Origin: Brasenia schreberi
Taxonomy: Eukaryota; Streptophyta; Magnoliopsida; Nymphaeales; Cabombaceae
Direction of reading: 5' to 3'
Assembly: GCA_036023115.1 (NCBI GenBank)
Contig: JAYKKT010000086.1
Span: forward strand, 16,011,501 to 16,075,500
DNA length: 64,000 nt
Of the stretch, positions 33,801-46,443 are shown piece by piece (positions within the stretch are counted from its first letter, which is position 1; the number at the start of each line of letters is the position of its first letter). Position numbers and translations under genes: made by a program. The notes under the pieces are model-generated. The model worked only from the letters and a program-made list of their open reading frames with translations. It was not told the DNA's origin and did no database searches.

Positions 33801-35339
33801 GCTATATCTTTTGGAATGGCTTGAGGAAGACCTTCATTGGCTTGAGAGCTCCAGCAGTAGTGCACTTGCGCTGCTTGGATATTTTAGTGAGATCTTAACT
33901 TTTTGTGACATGACACTGCTTGAATATTGCTCATAGATTGGGTTCATTTGCATAAATATCATAGTTGCTGGAGGCCCCAGATATCAATTTGTCGATCTTC
34001 TGAGAATCAACATAATTATTTAGTCTGCTACTTGTAACCTTTCAATGTGGTTCATTGGCTCACATCAACTCTGACAAAGGGCACGAGCACTCCTGTTATG
34101 CATATCCCTGAAAATTGCGGACAAATGATGGCTCTATTTTCTCAGATTATGCTTGTTTTTGTATTTTCTAAGTTATGAGATTGCTGCTGGTAACAATCAT
34201 TGGAGTTCTGAATCAGCAACCAGATTACTGACAGATGTCATATGATTCCGTACGATGCTTTGGTACCACTGTTGTAGCTTCTTTGGAGGATTCATTTGAA
34301 GTGATCCAGAACTGCTGTTTCTATGATGGCTACATCTCTGAACTTTGATAGTCGACTAGCCAAACAACTTACTTCAAAATCATTTTAATGATGACTTGAT
34401 AAGTCAGTGTGCAGGCCCTTAAGTGTCAACTTTTTCTGTATAATCTTTTTTCTCTTTTTCTCTCTCGTTTTCTTCTGAGATGTAAGAAATGGCATTTCTC
34501 GTGCAGTCACAAGTAACATCAAGCCCTATGTGGTGGTTGGTTTACTCTTCTTCTTAGTGGTATTTGCTATCTCCTGTTTCGACCTCTGTTAATGGTAATG
34601 GTGCCTCTTTTATCTATCTTCTATAACTGTTTGTTCTTTTGGATTGGGGTGCTTGCTGTTGTTCTTATGGTTCGCTGTCTTGGTTTTTCTTGCGAGGGCT
34701 TCCATAAGACGGTTTATCATTTGCTTGGTTGGTCTCATCTCTCTCAGGGTACTATCTCAGTGAATAAATTTGCTCTTGGGTGTGGGCTGATTGGATAGAA
34801 GTACCTTGATCTTCACAATTGGGAGGCTTAGATATGAGAGAAGTGGTCGTTTGGATACCCACGAGATAAACTTGCAAACGTACCTTTATCAAACCATAAT
34901 CCATGACCAAATAGGCCACAGATGTTGACGCCGCTTGTGCGCGATTATTCAATCGATGCAAGAACAGACTATTGAAGCCGTCTTCTTAGATTTGCTCGGT
35001 GCAGGTAAGGAACACTTGCCTTAATGGAGAAACAACCAAAATTACAGTGGAATCGTGAAGGACATTTTTAAAAAAATTACGGTACAGGGGTGTATGTTTA
35101 GTAAAAATGAGTATGCTTAGTAACACTCAAAATTCACCCAATTCCATCCTCATCTTGTACAACTTTGTATATAGATTATTTCAAAAATAATTGTCACGTG
35201 AGACCCATTTTGGAATGTACTATTAGCCACAATCAAGGAGCCTTTCTCAGAGGCAGAAATATTCAAGAATATATATCCTCTTAGGTACGAGATTGTTCAT
35301 TCTCTCGAAACCAGCAAAAAAACTTTCATACATATTAAG
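33801..35339. other. no feature recognised
   Basis: The open frame at 34592-34798 is hydrophobic but has no recognised domain or splice context. Nothing else seen. Confidence 0.4.
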
Positions 35340-36260
35340 ACATTTTTTATGAAAGCTTTTGATTGAGTTATCTCGCGATTTCTTAAAGAATCTTGATATT
35401 TTGTTGGCTTTTCCACTTACGGGTGCCGACCCCGTCTAGTATGAGAAAAGGCTTAGTTGTTGTTGTTGTTTGTTTGTTGTTTTCCACTTACGGGTGGAAT
35501 TAATCATACGGGTGGAATTAATCATGGAATGTGCTTCAACGCCTTCATTTTCAGTTATCATAAACGGGGGGCATCACGTCAATTTTATAGTGGACGAGGC
35601 ATTCGACAAGCCGATCTTTTATCACTTTATTTGTTTCTCACTACAATTGAGCGCCCCTCCCGCTTGATAGATAGTGCGCACAAAATAAAGATGATTCTCC
35701 GAATACAATTTCAGACCTTCAATTGGTCCCACACTTTCTATGCTGATGATGCTCTATGCCTCCATTCTCAAAATACTTTCCTAGAGATACTCTATGCCTC
35801 TGTTTAAATCTCGAAAATCGCTTGCTTATGCAAGAATAACTAAGGTCATATGGGTTTAGTCTCCCAGGAAAATGCTCCTTTTGTAAAACGCAATGTGAAC
35901 ATTCAGATCACCTATTTGTGCATTGCTCAAGACCGATCTGGCTTTGTATTACCACATTACTCAAGCTAAATTATAGACCAAGCTCACAGCTCACCACCCA
36001 TTTCTGTGCATGGTGCCCAAAAAATCAGTAGACCAAACTTTTTACCATGCTTTGTATCAGCTTCCTAAACCTTTATATGGAAAGCTTCGCAGTTGATGAA
36101 TCAATGTATATTCCAAGAAGTTGCCTTCACATGTAATGGAATCTCGATGCAATGCTTGACGGCAGTAAGAGAACAAGTGCTTCACATCCTTCCTATTCAT
36201 AATGTTCAGGCTGCAAGAGGGAGTAATTTTAACTGCTGGATACCTCTTAAATAAGGTTAG
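35340..36260 (+). mobile_element. L1-type LINE remnant
   Basis: The plus strand has a broken L1 ORF2 reverse transcriptase. MKAFD and SRFLKNLDILL appear before the RTE insertion. TPSFSVIINGG, then in another frame RGIRQADLLSLYLFL and the catalytic FYADDALC, follow near 35530-35760. From about 35860 a zinc-binding RT tail is visible (CSFCKTQCEHSDHLFVHCSRPIW). The thumb region between is mostly deleted. It contains an 18-bp tandem duplication (acgggtggaattaatcat) at 35490-35525 and the short RTE insertion. Confidence 0.8.
35426..35479 (+). mobile_element. 54-bp RTE LINE tail insertion
   Basis: The sequence ccgaccccgtctagtatg, agaaaaggcttag, then (TTG)n is the extreme 3' end of the RTE family seen at 2941 and 6934. 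It is flanked by a perfect 17-bp TSD, ttttccacttacgggtg, at 35409-35425 and 35480-35496, inside the L1 remnant. This is an extremely 5'-truncated but genuine insertion. Confidence 0.93.
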
Positions 36261-36635
36261 CAGAACACGCTTTTGATCATCGTTACCGTATCTACCACAC
36301 TAAGAAATAGCAATGAAGACTATCCTTTTGCAGGACGTTTCTCTCAACATTTGAGATGGAGAAGCTGTTTGTTGCCTGTTTTTCAACTAATAGGGGTTGA
36401 TAGTCTAGTCATTTCGTTACCCCGAGGTGATGATGCAGATATCAAGTACCAAGATCCTCCAACAACAGGCCGGATCACTACAGTTGCCAGCACTGGTAGG
36501 ATTGGTCCAAGTCAACTTCAAGACACAAATTAGAAGCATCCAAGATCATCTAGAAACTTCAGCTGGTGCCTCCCAACTCCAACTAATCAACTACCAGCTT
36601 TAATTAACACGTCATTTTATCAACTGCCAGTTTAA
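36261..36635. other. no feature recognised
   Basis: The short plus-strand open frame at 36273-36533 has no recognisable domain. Nothing else seen. Confidence 0.4.
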
Positions 36636-36947
36636 TTAAGCATTAATCTCCTCGGAAATCATCCTTGAAAGGCACCTAACCTTATTACTCAGTCTTGGGT
36701 GATGCCTAGTCTGTTGTTTTATTTCATCATGCCTGTCATCCAACCGGGCAAACAGGGCCCTACCTGCCTCTAGTTCTTCTGCCCTAGCACTAGCCACTGC
36801 TGCCTGACGACCGGTGAAAGATTCCAGTCGAGATAGAAGAATTTTCGACATTCTGAGGTCGTTCTTTGACCACCAGCGCCGAGCATCGTCTAAGCGCACC
36901 TCCAGGGACTGAACACTATGCAGTACCTGCGGAAGCTCTCGCTCCAT
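36636..36947 (-). CDS. unrecognised open frame, possible coiled coil
   Basis: A 103-codon minus-strand open frame from the ATG at 36947, GC-richer than its surroundings. The peptide is rich in Arg, Leu, Glu and Ala (SLEVRLDDARRWWSK, AVASARAEELEAGRALF), compatible with a coiled coil. I do not recognise the family. It could be a fragment of a retroelement gag or of a host gene. No splice sites or flanking domains were identified. Confidence 0.25.
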   Translation of the reverse strand: MERELPQVLHSVQSLEVRLDDARRWWSKNDLRMSKILLSRLESFTGRQAAVASARAEELEAGRALFARLDDRHDEIKQQTRHHPRLSNKVRCLSRMISEEINA

Positions 36948-39299
36948 CTATGGAGCCTGCACAATGGTTTCCAGTGCAAGGCGAAGGGTGGCTAACATAG
37001 ACAAATCGTCGTGCAGGTCCTGCTACCTGAAAGCCAAACTAAGTGAAACTTAATTGTGTGAAAATATTGATTTTGTGAGTTTTTTAGGAACTTAAGCTTT
37101 AGGATCAACATGCATAGAATGTTTGCCAAGGTTTTCTGTTGGGCAAGCCTTTCTTTCACCCTACTCTTGATGCAGTTGAACTAAAACCAAGCAGCACAAG
37201 ATTTTAGTGTAGCAATAGCATGTGTTGTCAAGATATTATGTGTGGAAGATAGTACAAATTGATGTTAGGAATATAAAATTGCCGTTTACTTTCTTCCTCT
37301 TTTTTTGAATTAGGGAAATGGTTTGGTTGATGAACTTCATAACCATGTTTTAAACTTGGGAAGTCTTCGTAAACTCATCGATTTAGTACCTGAACCCTAA
37401 CGTTGTTAGTGAAGGCCCAACTCCACAAACGAAAGTGTGTTGTTAACTCGATGATCACGTCAATTGGATATCAAGAGTATTCTATCTCAGATTTCAAAAT
37501 ATATTCAATATCCAAAATTTACAAATTTTTTTGTAAGTTTTCCTCCCTAAAAATCCCTAATCCCTTTTGTCTATGTATAATGAAGTTGTCTTATGTGTTC
37601 CTCCGAGCTTCATTGTCACCATCGTTTTCAAGCTGCATTATCAAAGCACTTTTGAGTACCATCTTTTCCCATTTTCTAGTCGTTTGGGGACTGTGTACCC
37701 TTGCTGTTGGTGCAAGAAATATGATCAATATGGTAATGAAAAATCTGATATAGATTGATCACTTTTGTACCAATCATTTGAACTCTGTTGATATGTACAT
37801 TTGGGGTTTGAAAGCATGTCGAACCTTACACTCTTTTGATTATGGTAGATCATGGTTTTTGATGTTCTATTTTTTGGATTGGTTAGCCCTTCTCTTCCGA
37901 TGGTGTTTTCTCCATTGTGTGGGCTATAAATTTCTTGCAAGTGAACAGTAGGGTTTGCTCATGTTAAGAATTGTTCACCTTTTACTTGCATTGTTTTGTC
38001 GTTTTACGATGGGAGGGTTTATCCTGTTCAGAACTGTTCCCCTATAGTTTGTTTCCAAATTTTTGTTGTATTTTCACTGCCAACTATTACAACATGAGCC
38101 AACATTTCCTTAAAACCAGTTTTTTTTCTCCTTTTCATTTTCCAGTACTTTGGATAGAATAGTTTAAGATCTTCCTCAGTTATTGCAATAAACTTTTTTA
38201 AGCATGCCTGAAAGTAGCAGAAATCAAACTTAGTACTATATTTGCATTGGCTGAAGGTTTCTCCTGCTATTTCACATCGGAGAGGTCTTGACACATTAAG
38301 CTTTGCATCTTTTTCCCTGAATAGCAAGCTAGATTGAGCAGACCTCTACTAGATATAATCAAAACCAGAAACTAATTATGTACTACTTATACATGCGAAG
38401 GGGACTAATTAAGCTGGATTTCCCCACTCCCAAACTTAACCATTTTTGAGAAGTGATTAGCTATAGGGCTGGAGCGGTATCTGTCTTTTGAAATTTCATA
38501 GAAAAGAAAGACAATAGGTTGAGATTATAGACTTTGAATCCTCTTACTGTCGTTCGTTCCTCTAGAATTCCTTTAATGGAAGTTTACCGATTGTATTACT
38601 CCTTGAAGTATCTTTGTTGTTAAGGTCTACATTTTGTATAATGATATGGTGACTTCCCTATAATCCATCTTCTATTACAGTGTGGTTAATTTCTCAATTT
38701 CTCTTTATAAAAACATTGTTAATGTTGTTTAGAGCATGTTAATTACCAGAATGATTGTGCCATTGTTAGAATGTTCCATCATTTGAATAATATATTCTAT
38801 TACTTTCATTAGTATTACTTGTGAATATTGATGGATGTGAGGTTTTGATTTGATTAGCTCTCCACAATATTGCAGTTTAACTGAAATATAAACATTCACA
38901 TAATCATATAGATAGTTTTTATATTACTACCTTTTGCTTGATTTGACATATAGGATCATATTGCTACCTTTTATTCCATTTGTCATATATATTCATTCTC
39001 ATTTGTTTTGTAAGATTATGAAGTCCATCGATCTTCTATTACATTATGGTAGGATGAGAGTATTGTTAGACATGGTTTATGTTGGTGGAATAACATCAAT
39101 AGTTCAATCCAGATTACTTGGGATGTTAGGTGTTGTTTGAATTGTTTTTAGAGAAGGGTATAATGACTTCCAGTGTGATATAAGATTGAGTTGTATCGAG
39201 ATGATCGAGTTCAAACTATGCTTAAGCTAAATGCTAGCTACTTTTAATCCAAATGTACTGTGACTTTTGATGTGTTAAGCATTATTCACCTTGAAAAAA
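36948..39299. other. intergenic, nothing recognised
   Basis: AT-rich sequence with only short, domain-free open frames on both strands. Confidence 0.45.
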
Positions 39300-41560
39300 A
39301 AGAGCTAGTGGTGGAGGAGGATCTAGCAGAGTAGTCATTGCAGTTGATGTTGATACTGAGTTTGAGGATGAGAAGGCATTGGTATGTGAGCAACATGCAT
39401 TTGAGCATAAGGCAATTATGGAAGGAGATGGGTATCATCTTGAGCACGAGGAGGCAATTAGTGTTGATATTAAGTTTGAGGAACAATAACCAAAGGAGGA
39501 AGAGACATATGCAGAAGCAAATGAGAAAGAGACAACCGCATAGAGGAGGGAGGAAGAGTCATCACCATAGAGGGGGAGTACCATATATGTAGAGGGTGAG
39601 GATGAAGATCATTATTGGTGTTCATCAAATTCATAGAAAGTAGAATTAAAGGATGAAGAGTTAGAGGAGATGTAAATGAGAAACCCTATAAAAATCATTG
39701 TGATGGAGAGCATGATTATTGATAAGAAGTGTACTTTTAATGAGAACTCCCTTTATAAGGATATACATATATGCTAGAAAATGATATTTAGAAACAATAT
39801 AGTATATAAAAATGTATTGAAGGATTGGTATGTAACATGAATTCTTGATTACAATGACGTGAAGAATAATTTTTGCAAGATCACAATAAAGTGGAAGAAT
39901 AATTATGGTTTCTTCGTCCATACATCATGATATAGAGGGAAAGAAGTGTTTCATTTAAAGATATGAAAACCAAAATGTAAGTGTGCTAGTGACCTTAAGA
40001 AGCCTTTGGTCGATTGCAGATATATAGCTGACAAGTATAAAGAGGATATATCTAACAACTCAACACAACTAGCAACTAGGATGCGAGTTCACACGAAAAG
40101 GAAGGACGGAGCACATATATTGTACTAGTAGTGTTATAGAGCAAAAATGAATGTGGAGAACGAGAACTCGAGGATGCATAGAATGCAATATTACAGGATG
40201 ATAAACTAATGTAACATGGTGTTATTATTAATCCTAGAAGTTGTTATAAATTGAAAACACAAATGAGTATTTGTTAATAGACATTTTCAGAGTCGAACAG
40301 TGACAAAAGTTGCCTATCATGTATTCCGTAGCAGCCAATTCCTTGTTTATATATACCTTCAATTTGATGTAGAGAAATAGGGTCATTTGTTAGGCATTTG
40401 GACCATTGTTGGCATTGATGGATGCTATTTAAAAAGTACATTTGAAGGATAACTCTTGTGTATAGTTGGAAGAGATTGGGATAGTGTTATCTATCTATTA
40501 GCATTTACAACAATTGAATTTGAATAAAAGAAAGTTGAGAATGGTTCCTTGAAATATTAGTATATGCTATGGATCTCCAAATGAAACTAAATAGGTTACT
40601 ATGTGAGATAAATAGAATGGTGCATTTTGTTGTCTTATGTATATTTATTGTCTAGTTATCAACATTGTATCCGTTTAAGCTTATCATTAGGATGGAGCAT
40701 CATATATGCCTAAATCACTTGGGGAGAGAATATGAAGAGCAAGTGGAAGGGGAAGTAATTGAGTATTAGAGGATCTTATGAAATATTGTAGTCATATTCT
40801 TAATGAGTGAAAGAGAATATCATCTATAAAAGTTAAAGATTATGCTTAATGGGAAGGCTATTTTTGCATGGTTAATAAAACATGAGCCCAACATATTGCA
40901 TAAATTATACTTTTTGGAGCATCTTAAGACATCATTGTGCAAAGTTTTAGTTCTACAGATTTGGGATTGATAATACAACCTACTTAAAAGATATAACAAT
41001 TTAAACTAAATTCTCGATTCTTTTCACAAAACATCTTCTTGTTCGGCCGAGCAAGGATTTATGTTTGTACTATCACCTGATTTGGCTAATTAAATTTCTA
41101 CACTTGAGGGGAAATATAAGCATATTGCTATTTGGTTTGGCATATTGGATAGATTATGTGTGTAGTTTTGACTTAGGATCTTGGATAAGGCTATCACTAG
41201 GGGGTAAATCGGCTAGATGGGATAGCAAGCTATTAGGTTCGGGTTCTAAGGGAGTTAGCTAGGGCAGGCTTTAAGTAAAATATTAATGGAACTAATTGGA
41301 ACAAATCTAATGTGCAAGAAAAATAAGAAAATAAGTAGGTTTGATGTATGGCCTCCTACTTTTAGAAAGCCAACAGGTAGTCCAAAGAAGTTGAGTATCA
41401 AACGAACCATGGGTTGGTGATAAGGGATCAAGTGTTGAAAGCGTAATAAGATGTGATTACTACAAGCATCCTATCTACAATTCTAGGAGGTACAAGGGGA
41501 GCAAGAATAGAGAGATTCCATATCATTATAGGATGAGGTTAGAGGAGGACAATGATGCAA
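39300..41560 (+). pseudogene. Mutator-like (MULE) transposase remnant
   Basis: Degenerate plus-strand coding patches follow the MULE order. There is an acidic N-terminal region (VDVDTEFEDEKAL, about 39340-39500). A MuDR DNA-binding stretch near 39970-40110 has CKCASDLKKPLVDCRYIADK and TRMRVHTKRKDG. The transposase core near 40410-40470 reads TIVGIDGCYLKSTFEG (family form G-L-D-G-C-H-L-K-G). AWLIKHEPN near 40868 corresponds to the A-Y-E-W-L region. The C-terminal P-x-F-R-K-P-T-G-S-P-K-K motif is near 41365. There are many stops. The 41010-41280 stretch appears to be an unrelated insertion. No terminal inverted repeats were found. Confidence 0.75.
41010..41280. repeat. LTR-like fragment within the MULE remnant
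   Basis: 41018-41130 (gattcttttcacaaaac...) resembles 53383-53480 and the heads of the gypsy LTR-like units (gagttcttttcacatagg at about 60558). It separates the MULE core from its C-terminal motif. Confidence 0.5.
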
Positions 41561-42079
41561 AGTCAGCTAATGACATATCTCAAGAGAAAGAAGCTTCCAC
41601 TACTCCATTGGTTTAAGTTTCTTATTCACCATGTTGTTACTTACAGCATTATTGTAAATTTGCTAATAATTGTTGTTATAATTATGCTCATAATGTTTTC
41701 TTGTATTGTAATTTATAGGCATATGATGGTTAAGAAAGTAAGAGGTTGAGGGTAAGTCATAGTTAGCATAACAAACATCCACTATAGAAGAAGTTACATT
41801 AGTTATTCCCATACTATCACTAGGCAGGAGGTGAGGGAACAACATCAACTTTAGAGGATGAGGAAAAGGAGTTAGTTTAGCACAAAGAGTTTTATAGTAG
41901 CCAAAAAGTTTTAATTTGTTGTTGTTTTGTTGGCTTATAATGGCTAATTGAAATATATTGAACTACTTTTTCACGTATAATCATGCATTAAGCCATTTTT
42001 ATTTCATACAAGAAACTTTACTTTCATATCTTGGTACTTCTATTTGATCTACTTTGATATATCTCACATGTTTTTTGTT

Positions 42080-42700
42080 TATATAAATATAATTTATGGG
42101 AAGCCACTAGGTTATGTTGTTGTATATTAATATGAAATACTTGTATATCCTATAAAATGCTTGTAAGTCATGTTGTATGATACATGAATGCTTGTAGGGT
42201 ATATGGCATTGGTATTTAATTGCATATGTGATGTTATACATGAATTGCTCATAGGTTATGTTGTTTCATATTAATATTAAATACTTGTAAGATACATGAA
42301 ATGCACTATTATTGTCATAGGTTATATGTTTTTATGTTGTTTATGAAACGTTGGTAGGTTATAATATTATATGTCAATATGGAATGCTCCTATACCCTAT
42401 GAAATGCTATAGGTTATATGAATTCACTATTTAATTGCACTACTTGTGCTGTTATATATGAATTGTTCATAGGTTATGATGTTAAATGTCAATATGAAAT
42501 ACTTATAGGTTATGTGAAATGTATTATATGTGTTACATGTTATATATTTTCATATAATGTTATTTATGAAATGCCTGGAAGTTATAATGTTATATATAAG
42601 TATGAATTATGTATATATCCTATGAAATGCTCACAAGTTATATGGTGTTATAGATAAATGCTCATGACCAAGAATGCATGATGTTGTAGGTTAAATGCAC
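42080..42700. repeat. degenerate tandem-like repeat, AT-rich
   Basis: The words ataggttat, atgttatat, aatatgaaat and tatgaaatgct recur about every 45-70 bases, at least nine times. Units are too diverged for a firm period. Looks like an old minisatellite. Confidence 0.7.
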
Positions 42701-44334
42701 TTACTATATAGTGCGAAAAATTAGTGACATTTATTCATATGGGACTAAAAATGTACAATGACTACATGTTTTCAGTAAGGTGAAACAAAAGAGATAAGGC
42801 AAGAGAATGTATTCATGCATTATAGATTACTAAAATAAAACCACATGAAGATATAATTGATTACTATTTCAAGATGAATACAACAATGCACAATATTGTT
42901 GACAATGAAAGAAATTGTATTCAATTGTGTCTCAATATTTAAAAATTTTGACATCAATTGAGCTTTGGCATTTAGTGTAAACTTGTGAAGAAACCTTTCA
43001 CACTATGACCTTTTTTCAATGAATCTCCTAAATCCAACCTATGCATTAACTTTATAGTGAAATGAACAATACATAGGTTTATTATACTTACTTATTTAGC
43101 TTTGACAATCTTTCTAACACTTGTGCAGCCCGAAACCCTTCCTCCAAATACACAAAAAAAATTCATTTTCTTTCTAACTAATAATAAAAAAAGAATATCA
43201 TAAAGGATCAAAGTCATAAATTATAAAACCACAAGGTATTAACTTAATAACAAACTACAAGATACTAAATATCAAGCATTTCACTGTTTTACACTAAAAA
43301 ATATCAAACAATGCAAACTCATAAATTCCTTTTTGGACGTTAGAGGATTCTTATTGTAGGTGATGTTCCTAATGAAAACAATTAAATGAGCAATGCATGT
43401 CCTTGGATAAATGATTTTCATGCTTTTTGGGTTTCTAAATTATATATTTTCACTCTTTTTGGGTTTTCATTGCAAATCTTACATGCATGGAGTAAGACAA
43501 AGAGAGTAATTTGGTTGCATCAAGGGACGTCGTAGATGGACCATGGTGAGGGAGATAGAGACCATTGATAGTATGATATGTGATGTGCTGGCACCAGTTG
43601 GGGGAGAGAGTAGTGCAACTGCATTATGGGATGTCAAAGGTGGACCGCGATGAGAGAGAGAAGGATTTATGGACTTTTGTCTCGAGTCCTTCTTTAGATA
43701 TAAGATCTAAAACAGATCACCCTCCTGATATCCGATTGACATGGATGTTAAGCCAACAATAAATGTCTGCTTATGTTTGCCATGTAGGGTGTTCACTAAT
43801 GACATTAATGTCTGGACACTAAAATGATGAATTTTTGAAACTTGAGTGCTTTAAGTTATAGAAAGTGAACTATAGGATACTAATTTAAAGTTTTCTTTTT
43901 AAATGTCAACATTCAAGTGAACATTGTAGTGCTGTTAGACATTCAAGGCTTGTACTCCCATGAACAATCATACTCATGTTTGATCGTGTGATATCAAATG
44001 ATTTTCCCACTTAAGGGGTGACACTTTTACATTGCTTTTGAATTATTAGCAAATGTATATTCTAGGCAATCTCTCCATTTATGAAATATCATTTCAACTA
44101 GTGCAACATAAAGAACATCACAACACAATAACATATCAATAGTTTTTCTTTTAATTTAAAAAGTTCACTTCTTAATTATGTACCATTTATCTTGCTTCTT
44201 GTAAAGGACATATCATATTTAAGTCGAAATTAGTTATAGAAATATAAAAAAATTCAGGTACATTCATTTCGTAAAATATATTTGAAACTTGTCTTGCTTA
44301 TACCTACTAATGTCCATAATAGTTTTGGGTATAA
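42701..44334. other. intergenic, nothing recognised
   Basis: No gene. A weak direct repeat (ttgcatcaagggacgtc...tggacc and tgcattatgggatgtc...tggacc) lies at about 43513-43650. Confidence 0.45.
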
Positions 44335-44770
44335 CGACTAAGCCTTTTCTCATAATAGATGGGGTCAGCTACATGTATTTTTTGTTTTCATAGAGCCTCA
44401 TTATGTGTCATGTTAATAGTTAACTTAACATAAGTTAGATCATTCTTTCTTCCAATACCTTTGTAGTCTTTCTCTTTCTCTTTCTCTTTAACATTTTCAC
44501 AATCTAGTTTCCCATAACTTCTTAGCAGAGCTTCCTTTGATCATCTTTCTACATGTCCAAATCATCTTAAATGATTTTTCTCTTATTTTGTCATCTATTG
44601 GTGTCACTCTCCGTTTATTTCTGATAGCCTCATTATGTATATGATCTTTCCTTGTATGAATATTCATTTATCGCAACATCTTTATTTTTGCTACAAACAT
44701 CTTTTGTATATGTTAATAATTAACTAACTGCCTAATGATCATAACCATAAAACATAGCGGGTCTACCTAA
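44335..44770 (-). mobile_element. old RTE LINE 3' remnant
   Basis: Minus strand, collinear with 6947-7380 of the younger copy from the 3' end (ctaagccttttctcata, atggggtcagctacatg) through the RLRWFGHI region and beyond. Frequent substitutions and small indels are present, and no (CAA)n tail or clear TSD remains. Considerably older than the copies at 2941 and 6934. Confidence 0.88.
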
Positions 44771-45611
44771 GCAAGACACGTCAAATTTTTTATGTTTCAT
44801 GCGCACGCTTAGTTGCTCTTGTAAATACTAGAATTGTTTTCGTCCTACATAAGCAAGGTGCAAAACCAGTGGCAGCTCAAAACCATATTCAACCGGCATT
44901 TGCAAATCTCTGCAATAAGCATCTAAATATAAGTCAGATCGCACAATGACGAGCAATTTTCATCATTTGAAGACAATGCTCACCATAGAGATTCAAAATA
45001 TTTCCAACTATTTGTGGAAAGCTTTTTCTAACAGATTAAACTGTTGGTTTTGCCCAGTAGTTCTAACCGCTGGAATTGTCACAGAACAATTGGAAAATGT
45101 CTACCGAAATATTTCATTTTAATGATAATATGTGGTTTTTAACGAGCCAAAATTGGTGGAATCAAGTTAGACTGCTCAAATTTATCGCACAAAAACTCGG
45201 TCCTAGTCAGGGTCCAAGATTCTATTGTGAATATCAAATATGATCAAAGTTCAAGATTGGATTGTAGAAGAAGTTTGGATAGTTCAAGAGTATACCTCAA
45301 ATATCGAGATCAAATCAGGGTACTTCCTCTTGGAAATGAAGGAAATCAGCATTTCCTAATCAAAATAAGATTTCCAGTGCATAGATCTATTTAACCTGAA
45401 AATAAAATTTGCATGTATGTTTCGTAGCAGTATAAGCCATTAGTTCTTTTTTCAATACTCTTCAAAACAAACTGTATGCAAATGAACTTCAATTGGAAGT
45501 ATGTATGACAATAAGAAATAAATACATAAATTAATGTGTCAACAAGTTCCAATCGAGCAAACATTGAGTCACATTTTTGCCATTTACGATGGTTACCTGT
45601 ATGTAGGAGCA

Positions 45612-45625
45612 TGTGCTTCTTCTCT

Positions 45626-45708
<83 letters not shown>

Positions 45709-45735
45709 TATAAATATATATGTAATATATATGTA
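45612..45735. repeat. (CT)n-(AT)n compound microsatellite
   Basis: About 19 CT units followed directly by about 18 AT units and imperfect ATATAA repeats. Confidence 0.95.
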
Positions 45736-46025
45736 TGTATGTATAGATATAAAGAGGTAGCAGTAAATACTAAAACCTATATATACTCCAATCTACTCCA
45801 ACATAGAAGTACTGATGTAAATATTGTGTTCAACTTGAGGTTTGACTTGCATAATCAACTATAAAGATTTGAATTAAAAGTATTATTGTACTTTTGTTCT
45901 TTATATATAATACAACATGATTTTTACTTTATCACCTCAACAATTCTTTTGAAAGATCGAATAATTGAGATAATAAAGTAGATTTAAGATGGATGATGTT
46001 TGAATATTTATCACTACCTCTCTCT

Positions 46026-46082
46026 AGATATATATATATATATATACACATATATACATATACATACATATATATATATATA
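46026..46082. repeat. imperfect (AT)n/(ATAC)n microsatellite
   Basis: AT runs broken by acac and atac units. Confidence 0.9.
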
Positions 46083-46407
46083 AAGAAAAGGGAAAGGAAA
46101 AACCGCGTTTGACATTTTAGTGCAGTCATGCCAAGAAGTCACCACTGACGTGCTCTCAACTAATTCAAGCTTGTGGATCAGATTTCAGCTAGCTGCAGCT
46201 GGATTTCAATCAATAGATAAGTAAATAAATCACAAAACAAGCTATTCAATATACCAAAAAATATTCCGGTTACAAGTTTCAACTTGTAATTTTGAATTCA
46301 TATGTCACTTCAGATATGATATTATTTCTATATTCAGTGCCTTGATTGAAACCACGTGGGCAGCACTAAAAGATGGAATTCAGTTGAGTACACAACCACA
46401 GATATTA

Positions 46408-46409
<2 letters not shown>

Positions 46410-46441
<32 letters not shown>
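46410..46441. repeat. (AT)16 microsatellite
   Basis: Uninterrupted AT run. Confidence 0.95.
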
Positions 46442-46443
<2 letters not shown>

